Below are positions 56,560 through 64,000 of a stretch of DNA of 64,000 nucleotides, piece by piece. Each line of letters begins with the position of its first letter. Positions within the stretch are counted from its first letter, which is position 1. The translations under genes were made by a program, and so were the position numbers. This DNA comes from Phytophthora sp. 'mugwort' (taxonomy: Eukaryota > Oomycota > Peronosporomycetes > Peronosporales > Peronosporaceae): positions 806,001-870,000 of the forward strand of contig JAUCEF010000009.1 in assembly GCA_033558025.1 (NCBI GenBank). The letters are read 5' to 3'. The notes beneath the pieces are model-generated. The model had not been told where the DNA came from and ran no database searches. It saw only the letters and a list, made by a program, of their open reading frames with translations.

Positions 56560-57550
56560 GGTGACCCGCCCCTACTGGAGCCCTGCATTTCCTTGAACAT
56601 CGGGTCGCGGTCTTTGCCAGCGACCCTTGAACGCGTTGGGTTTGGGAGGAAAACGTTTCGGTTCCCCCCCATCAGGACAGGCATGTGCCATGTGCCCTAG
56701 CTTACCACAGCTATAGCAGCGAATATCATGCTGCTCGGCGAGCCCTAGTTCGATGGTAACTGTCCGCTTGGCCCCCCGCGACTTGGTGTCGCTGCCGTGG
56801 CCACATCACCGCCGGCGTGCGCGCCAGGAGGTGACTGTACTCCTCCTGGAGGGCGACTTGGATCGACTCCTCCAGAGTATTGTCCTACATCCGAAATAGC
56901 CGGGTGCGGGCCGGGCCTACTATCAGGCCGTCCATGAACACCGTCACCTTGATGTGTTCATGGAGTGGGTTTCCCACGAGGGATGCGGTGAGCTCCCGCA
57001 TCTCCTGGATGTAGCTTACGTCTTCCTGTTTGCATTACAGGAAGCGAGGCCGCTGACGGTACGCGTAGTTCGCCGGGAGGAAAGCGGCTGCACACAGCTG
57101 AGCCCAGGATGCAAAACATCCAGGCGTTGCCGCTCCCGCGTATACCCCCAACACTTAGCACGACCGCTAATGTTATAGGTGGAAGCCACTCGAAGGTGAT
57201 CGGAAGAGATGAGAGCCGCATCCATTACGAGCTCAATTTCTGACACCCAGAAGTGAAGGTGTCCCCTCGTACGGGTTTACCTTTAGCCTCAACGGTTGGG
57301 GTTGCGGTAGACCGGTTTAGGCTCTGCGGCCGGAACCTGCAGGTTGCTCCGAACGTGTTCGATTATTCCCTGCTCGTCATGTCGAACGCGGGCACGCACT
57401 CGACCTGTTCAGCTTGCGTTGACGACGCCAAGCTGTGCAAAGCATCTATGCCAAAGATGTCAGCCATTTTACAAGCGGGCCCAAACTGTAAATCGTTCAG
57501 ACGAGGGAATTCATTCCGGTCCATGTTGCTAGGACCCAGCTGTTTCAGGC
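56560..57550 (-). pseudogene. Gypsy A gag, frameshifted
   Basis: Minus-strand pieces include NRNEFPRLNDLQFGPAC (read across one stop, about 57520), VTVFMDGLIVGPARTRLF (about 56945) and EESIQVALQEEYSHLLAR (about 56880). A canonical CX2CX4HX4C zinc knuckle, CYSCGKLGHMAHACP (about 56720-56676), ends the gag. Several lesions are present. Confidence 0.7.
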
Positions 57551-57632
57551 AGTAACCCGCGTAGACGTGGATTGACTACAAGTGCTACTCTATTGAAGTA
57601 GAGCATTTAAAATATTTTTGGGGGGCCAAGTA

Positions 57633-57994
57633 TGACGGGGCACACAACACCTTTCGCACAGGAAGTGTGACTTCCGGGAAGTATACTAACTCTCAGTGAA
57701 CGGCAGTTCACAAGTCCGTGGTCTGAGGGGACTGTTAACAAAGTTAGGTAGATATAGGACTGAATGTATGTATAGGTGATCTCATTAATGCTTCTACATA
57801 CTAACTATAAGTCACCTATAAATTATCGTAGATTTTATCCTATTTGGTGGCTATGGGGACAGTGTACCATATGTGTGGTACCCAACCGTGACGTCATTAC
57901 GGTGACGTCTTAGTGACGTTGGCTACATCATTTAGGGTACCTGGGTACACCACTCTGAAGAGCTACTTGGCACTCTTTATGTTACCCCATTACA
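57633..57994 (-). repeat. LTR of Gypsy A (362 bp, minus orientation)
   Basis: It starts TGTAATGGGGTAACA and ends CCCCGTCA on the minus strand. It is related to the plus-oriented LTR that starts at 62215 (TGTAACGGGGTTACA, then GCCAAGTGACTC against GCCAAGTAGCTC), but with considerable divergence. Confidence 0.7.
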
Positions 57995-58399
57995 GTTAGC
58001 GTACACATATTGGGATGCTAGGCCATATACTAATATGCAGTGACCCACGTCAGCGCCTGCCAGCTTTGTCAGCCGGCCCTATTCATCGGTATATGGTCGC
58101 TAGTCTCCATGCGCATCTGCCTAATCTTCTTCGAGTCCATTGCTAGGTTCGCTAACCAGTCGACCATCTTGTCGAACTCAAGAAGATGATGATACCACGA
58201 TAAGCACTAAGCTCTTCGTTAATTGTCCTCTGCATTCCAATAGATCGGCTTCCCATGTGCCCCTTTAGGCGGTTATCGAATGCGGTGTTGGCGTACGATC
58301 ATCGCACTCCCTCCAACCACGTGAAACGGCGAAAATCCAAACTGACCATAGGCCGATCGTCCCGTGTAGAACCCCATATTCTCGGCCACAGTGTTCATG

Positions 58400-59284
58400 G
58401 TCTTCAGTACAGACAGCTCAACGGCTGCCGAATGGAACTACCCGTTCGTGACGAGGAACTGTTGGCCATGAAGTATGCCCTTGTCAAGTTCCAGGTGCAT
58501 CACCTGGACCCCCAGCCTTTTGTGATTTACACAGACCACGTACCCTTGCGGACGGCGACGAATTCGCCCCATTTGTCCCAACGGATGGCGAGGTGGCTAT
58601 CCTTCTTCGCGGAATACAACTTTCGCGTCGAGTACAAGCCTGGCAAGCTCAATTTGCTTGCCGATGCGTTGTCACGCAGGCCGGACTATGAGCTGGCGCA
58701 CATCAGTGGTGCCACGATCGATCTATACGATCAGATATGCATGTCGTATAGAGGCGACGAAGTCCTGGCACCTTTGGTACGATTCCTGGCCGCTGGCAAA
58801 GAAGCCAAGGCCGCCACGTCAGAGAGCCCAGCTCCATCGATACGAGCGGCACGATGGCCTGCTCTACTACCGAGTAGACCCCCCATGAAGCCCCACTGGG
58901 AGTCGTACCAAAAACAACAAGCGATGAAAGTCTCAAGTTTGTTATCCCCTTCAGGATGCGCACGATGCGCCATCCAGCGGTCACTTGGGCCGCGAGAAGT
59001 CCTTCCAATCGGTCTCTCAGTACTTCTGGTGGACCCACATGTACCAGTGAGTCGCACAGTACGTGAAGACATGTGAAAGAATGTCAGCGGTGAAACCCGC
59101 GGGGCACGCCTCGGCTCCTTTTCAGAGCCTGACCGTTCCAGCGGACTGCTGGAAGTCGATGAGTCTGGACACATCTTTGGACTCCAGCCGACGACCACTA
59201 AAACACCGGCATCTTGATGTTCATGTTGCCGTCTGAGCAAGATGGTACGTCTTGCTCCGGTCAAAGACACAGTGACCGGGGGAA
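58400..59284 (+). repeat. Right arm of the 885-bp inverted repeat (Gypsy RNase H region)
   Basis: Inverted near-identical copy of 53234-54120. The two arms are separated by about 4.3 kb, including the LTR of element A. Confidence 0.9.
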
Positions 59285-60798
59285 CAGGCTGCGAAGATGT
59301 TCTTGAATGGCGTTTTTCGACATCATGGTCCGCCATAGACTATTGCCTCGGATCGTGACCCGAGGTTTGCCGCTACATTCTGGCCGAACGCTGTTCTGTT
59401 GATCATCCTCAAACGGATGGGCAGACGGAGCGTTTCAATCGAGTGCTTGAGGACATTCTACGCAGTGGCTGTGCGGAGGCACCTCGCACTTGGTCAGAAC
59501 GCCTGAAAGATAGTTGAGTTTGAATTCAACAATGCGGTTCACGCATCGACTGGGTATTCCCCGTTCTATTTGAATGGCTTACGCCATCCACGGGTGCCGC
59601 TCACTCTACAAGGCAGCACCCCGTCTTCGGTTCTAAGTGGGGAGAGGCTCGGGAAGCGCTTTCTTCTCGGGGCTCTGAAATGAGACCGGTTTCCTTGCGG
59701 AAGCAAGTGCAGTCTTTTTATAGACACCAGGCTGAATGTGTCCGTTATTCCATGGCGGAGGCACAGGGCAAACAAAAGTAGTACTCTGACAAACATGGAG
59801 GAGGAAACTTAATGTCAAATATGGGTGAATTAGTCCTACTAGGCACTAGGAATCTACCATACGGCACGGTAATTTCCGTTGGGAGCAACAAGTTGAAGCA
59901 CCGCTTCTTTGGACCCTTCGCGGTCCTGGTCCGACATGGTACGACACATACCATTGATCTGCCTAGGTCGATTACGACCCGCGTGACGTTCGTTTTACGT
60001 GGGCCGGCTGAAGCGGTACCATGATCCGCAGGGCTCGGCATCGCAAGACCAGCCCCTGGAAGCGAGCTTGCAATTCTTTCCTCTGAGAGGGCCCAGGATC
60101 AGATGCGCAGGTCCCTAGCGAGATCGGAAGGGGCTCCATACGAAGGAACCCCGGTGCATACGACGAGTATGAGCCATACTGATACGGCTGGGAGTACACA
60201 GGAGTCGCTCCCGCCTCGGACACTGGCCGCAGGATGTACCGAAGGAGGTACATCTCCCGCTGAACACGGTCTACGGACACCCACAGGGCTTCCAGACGTC
60301 GGAAGGCCTCGTCCATGTCATTGGTCCGACGGTCGACCCGACTCCCAAGGGCCGACAAGACGTCGGCCAGGCGATTTGCGTCGTCACGAATCGGCCCAAG
60401 GGTCCCAGCGCTCCGGGTCTGAGCGGCGGCATCCCCGCCCTCACCGATCCCAAGCGCAATATCCAGCGAAAGGACTCGGTGACGAAGAACGAAGTCATCA
60501 ACTCGAAGTAGCGCCGAAGGCGGTACACCAGGCCTTGCCACGGGACGTAGAGGCGGTGCATCATACTCGTACTCATAAGAGGGCGCCACTACCTCTCCTT
60601 GACCGTGTTGTGGAGACCCCCTACCACGTGGAGCGTGTGCTCCAGGAGCGGCGCGTTCATGGAAGGCACCAGCTCTGCGTGAAGTGGAGGGGGTACTCGG
60701 TGCCTGAGTGCTCCTGGGAGCCATATGGACGGCTCCAGGCTGATTGCCTAAAGGGTGTCGCGGTCTGGAAACAGAATCGGCGACAGCTTCGTAAGTAG
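58400..60798 (+). pseudogene. Gypsy B pol: RNase H, partial integrase and chromodomain
   Basis: RNase H and the tether are open to 59076 (KYALVKFQVHHLDPQPFVIY). The middle of integrase is missing. The C-terminal half of its core remains from about 59400 (DHPQTDGQTERFNRVLED, with the catalytic Glu), followed by NNAVHASTGYSPFYLNGL and a GPF/Y-like module (KLKHRFFGPFAVLVRHG, about 59890). A chromodomain closes the region at about 60600-60798 (ETPYHVERVLQERR; LCVKWRGYSVPECSWEP), which marks a chromovirus. The 560 bp before the chromodomain also read well in the opposite direction (59972-60724), so a reversed insert may lie there. Confidence 0.75.
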
Positions 60799-60799
60799 T

Positions 60800-62034
60800 T
60801 CGGACTTGCTTGCCGGAACAGGGCGTGGTCGTAGAACAAAGATCATAGGGTGCTTCTGCAGTTGTCGAGACAGCTGCAGTTTGCTTAACACATGGGCAAC
60901 CTCAAATCGGAGATCTCGGAGGTCAAGGATGGCCTCCAGCGTGAGATTCTGCTGGAGAACATCAAGTTGTCCTTGTGAGCAGTGCGTAGCTGCCCACCTC
61001 CATAAGACGGTCCCTGAGGAGTCATAGTGTGGGGTCATCACGGCTGGATAGCTCCACACAGGTCGCAGTCCCGACCGGAGCTCTGACTTCTTTCGTCGGC
61101 TCGTGAACTCCTTAAGAAGAATATTCTGCGGTATCAGGAGCATGCATCTAACAATACTCACGTTCTGGAACAGGGGCTGATGGGACACCAGGTGGCGCTC
61201 ATAAGCGCCCCTAGACGATCGCCCGCCGAGAAGCACGCGGGCGCCTGGAGCTGACCCATGTATCGTCTGCTCCGTGGGACTCTTCAGGAGGGAAATACCC
61301 GGGAGCGTAAGAGCCCCCCCCCCCCCCCCCACGGACAGAAGAATGATTATTCATCGCGGGCGACCAGGTCGCCGAGGCACGCACTCCGTGATAACGAGCA
61401 GCATGGTATTCCGACTCTGCCGTCGAGATCGTTAGAAATCTCTCGGCCGAGTTGGCCCACTTCCTCCTCGTCGGAAAAGAGCCGAAGAGGCCCTTATTCG
61501 TATAAGTGATGGCCCCCAATGTTTCACAGAGTAGAGACCGGGTAACAGCCCGCCGATTAGCTGACTTCCGAAGCTGCTGCAGTCTTCGCAGCCTTGACGC
61601 GGCCAGTTGCCTCCGCGAGCGTCAAATTCTTAATCCGAGAACGAGGTTTCACTTTGTCCTCCTTGGGTGAGCTAGGACTCCCCTGACGTTCGAGCATCTT
61701 CGGTCCATCGCCATCATCGTCATGGTGACCAGACAGGGGTATGAGACCGAAGCGAATCGGACTGACTCAGGTCGCCGCCAGACCCATTGATGAGTGGGAT
61801 TTCATTGTCACCCCAGGACATGGGAGATTTGTCCGAGTCCTCCTCATAATCCGCTAGAGCTCAGGGTCCTCTGCAGGCGGTTCAAGTGCCTTCGCAGCCA
61901 CCTTGGATGCCGCCTTGGTGGATCCCTTAGTGTCAGAGCCGTTGCCAGATGGCTTATAACTCTTAGCGTGCTGCTTGGAAGCAACAGGCTTGGCAGTCGC
62001 GTTTGCAGAGCTGCCAGACCGAGTCTCGGTCATG
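60800..62034 (-). pseudogene. Gag-like N-terminal region in reverse orientation, frameshifted
   Basis: From an ATG at 62034 the minus strand reads a basic, Ser/Ala/Lys-rich start (MTETRSGSSANATAKPVASK). After a frame change it is acidic (DYEEDSDKSPMSWGDNEIP), then KVKPRSRIKNLTLAEATGRV. Further pieces continue to 60748. This resembles the N-terminus of an oomycete Gypsy gag. It lies antisense to element B, between pol and the 3' LTR. A C17 run lies at 61314-61330. Confidence 0.45.
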
Positions 62035-62199
62035 CTTGAAGCTGACGTGGAAGCGAAGACGAGAGCACAGGAACGAGTTCGGGGCTGAAAAGGAAAAGAC
62101 CCGGCGGAAACTAACCGCAGCGAAGTCGCTGTAATTCAACTTGGAGAGTGAAAGGCGGCGACATCCTTTCACTCGCCCTGGATGGTCGGTAGACCGAAC

Positions 62200-62420
62200 C
62201 TAAGTGGGGGAGGATGTAACGGGGTTACACGAAGAGGGCCAAGTGACTCCTCATAATGCTGTACCATAGTACCTAAGTGATGTAGCCTACCTCACTATAG
62301 CGTCACTGTACTAACATCACGGATGGATACCACACATTTGCTACAAAGACCTCAGAACCACCCAATAGAATTACTTATAGTTGGTATGAAGAGGCATTAA
62401 GCGAGACACCTTTAACACTG
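62200..62420 (+). repeat. Polypurine tract and 3' LTR start of Gypsy B
   Basis: AAGTGGGGGAGGA at 62202-62214 is directly followed by TGTAACGGGGTTACACG at 62215. The sequence is related to the inverted LTR at 57994-57633 to at least 62420 (for example CTTATAGTTGGTATG against CTTATAGTTAGTATG). The end of this LTR could not be placed. Confidence 0.65.
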
Positions 62421-64000
62421 ATTCTCGCCACGAGCGACACGGTACTTCGGATCGGTGGAGGCGAGCTATATCCATACCTCACCTGAATGGCGCCAATTTT
62501 GCGCTAGAGGTTGCTAAACGCATGACTAACGCACCCAGCGGCACCGTAAACCTCAATGCGCCATTTTTAATGTAATGGCGAGCTTCCAAATCTACTGGCT
62601 TTGAAGTGCGTTCGCCTCGCTGAATTAAAATGAGCCCAGGATTAGCTGCGGAGACTAAATATTATCACCATGGAAATGTTGTCATCCTGCAATAAGGGTG
62701 GTCTTCGGTCAATTTAATGGCGGTCAATGTCACGACATCGCCCTTCGCTATTCCATCTCTTGCTACGCGTTTGCCACTGCGTCGCTGTTGCTTGGTAGAA
62801 GCGTTATCCCTGCTGTTGGTGTTGCGAGTGCCGGTCGTGTTGCTGGTCAAGCTGGCGTTTATTGCCGTTATTCGTGGAGGACGCGTTTGTTGTTGTAGTT
62901 GCTAGTGTCATTACAGCCCGTGGAATTGGCCTCGCTGGGGTTGGTCTCGTTGCGGTAGTTGGGGGTGGTGCCGTGGTGGTGATTGTGGTGACGGGGGTCC
63001 TGATTTTTAACGCGCTGAGCTGGTTGTACTCTACATACAAGATGGGGAGGAGCTTCCAGTGTGAATGTCATCGTGAAACATTCGATGCGCCCAACGCCTA
63101 GACCTTTCTCGGAGCTCATCTCCTTGATGCCCGACATCAGGAAGCCGCCAGATATCTTGCTCGCCGCCACTTTGCACAGGGGCCGCATTAAACCAAAGCA
63201 GCAACCGAGCCGATGCCGAAGCCGCAGGAGCTGCCTCCACCTTCGGAGCCAACACAGCAGCAGCCTGGTGATCCAAAAAAGCTGAGTTGCTCCAAGTCTC
63301 GTTTTACATCTATTTCCTCGCGAATAATACGCGTGGAAACCTTAAACTAGGTTGAGGTTCGGGTGCATTTTATCGCGACGCAACGCAGCCGAGGCCAATA
63401 ATTAGCAAGGCAGTGAGGAGGCGGAAAACTAGCTGACCCAGACGACAGGAGCACGGATATTCCTCATTTGCTATGAAACTTGGTCACTTCGTACATCGCA
63501 TCGCAAGCTCCATACGTGCGAAATCTCAGCCTCATTAGACAAAGTGGCATTTAGTTAAGCAGTCATGCTCAGAGAATTGAGCTTTTTCGTGTCGATTCGT
63601 GGCGAGAAGGAGAGTTAACCCCTTTAAACCGGCCGATTTTATCTTTTCTTAGCGAGCATATGCAAGCTAATTTGACTTGACTTTTGTATAGTTTTTCTGT
63701 TTCATAAAAGACAGCATAACATATGGCGATATAACCGGGACAGAGTGCATGTTAGGCTGCATTTTTCGCCATCACCTTGAAATACTAAAGTGTATAATGC
63801 CTGCTAATTACGTGATTAAGATGTGAACCTCGCATCATATGGCGATACACCGACAGGCGCGACCAGACGCTGGTTCAATTGTAGAAAAATCATCATTCCA
63901 AAATTTAGACAACGGAAGGCATACAAAGTCTAGTACACTAATTTGAAGAAAGACAAGGCGGGCCCCTTCTGGACAATCAATGTACGCGTGACTCTGTCAA
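62421..64000. other. Region without a supported gene
   Basis: Minus-strand frames between 63276 and 62665 are rich in Thr, Asn and Gln and could be decayed retroelement gag, but no motif supports this. The last 700 bp are AT-rich and show nothing recognisable. Confidence 0.4.

Larger units (their letters stand above)
53234..57994 (-). mobile_element. Gypsy (Ty3) element A, minus orientation, 3' truncated
   Basis: The order on the minus strand is 5' LTR (57994-57633), gag, protease, reverse transcriptase, RNase H, and a break at about 53234 next to the Crypton relic. The integrase, chromodomain and 3' LTR are missing. All coding parts contain frameshifts. The RNase H end is nearly identical, in inverted orientation, to element B at 58400-59284. 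Confidence 0.82.

Noticed and set aside
62665..63276. Overlapping frames on both strands, hydrophobic on plus and Thr/Asn/Gln-rich on minus
   Set aside because: No motif; the hydrophobic plus-strand frame is the usual mirror of a polar repeat.

Overview
The window looks like nuclear DNA of an oomycete, most likely Phytophthora or a close relative. This rests on compact genes with short introns (about 60-115 bp, GT...AG, often with a CTRAC-like branch site), gene pairs only about 70-130 bp apart, and a mixed load of piggyBac, Copia, chromodomain Gypsy, Mutator-like and Crypton elements. No species can be named from the sequence alone.

Layout. (1) 1-351: 3' end of a cytochrome P450 gene. (2) 911-5113: a piggyBac-type element with matching terminal inverted repeats inside TTAA sites and a frameshifted transposase. 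(3) 5498-10547: a G-patch protein (+), then on the minus strand a four-exon CCDC87-like gene and the RFT1 gene. (4) 10899-14202: a Tc1/mariner-type MITE, a tRNA-Met-like sequence and otherwise empty DNA. (5) 14203-23904: a seven-exon gene of about 2,390 codons resembling the kinetochore protein KNTC1/Rod (+), then a four-exon Hsp70 (-) in which a C-terminal membrane segment replaces the lid. (6) 23983-30200: a second, inverted copy of the MITE, a broken Mutator-like transposase and a gag-like relic. (7) 30202-42416: a Copia element on the minus strand, split by a second Copia element (+) at 34605-39636 with a 5-bp target duplication. (8) 42740-50102: a RecQ helicase (+), the RNA polymerase III subunit RPC11/POLR3K (-, three exons) and a TARBP1/Trm3-type tRNA 2'-O-methyltransferase (+); the last two share a 74-bp divergent promoter. 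(9) 50103-64000: a possible Helitron end, a Crypton relic, and two Gypsy fragments in opposite orientation that share an inverted segment of about 885 bp.

The genes are housekeeping or cell-biology genes: Pol III transcription and tRNA modification, N-glycan precursor handling, chromosome segregation, DNA repair and protein folding. I see no pathogenicity effector (no RXLR or Crinkler gene), no operon and no CRISPR array. The most unusual observations are the lidless membrane-anchored Hsp70, the KNTC1-like gene, the long palindrome in the leader of the inner Copia element, the probable half-tRNA primer site of the outer Copia element, and the divergent RPC11/TARBP1 pair.
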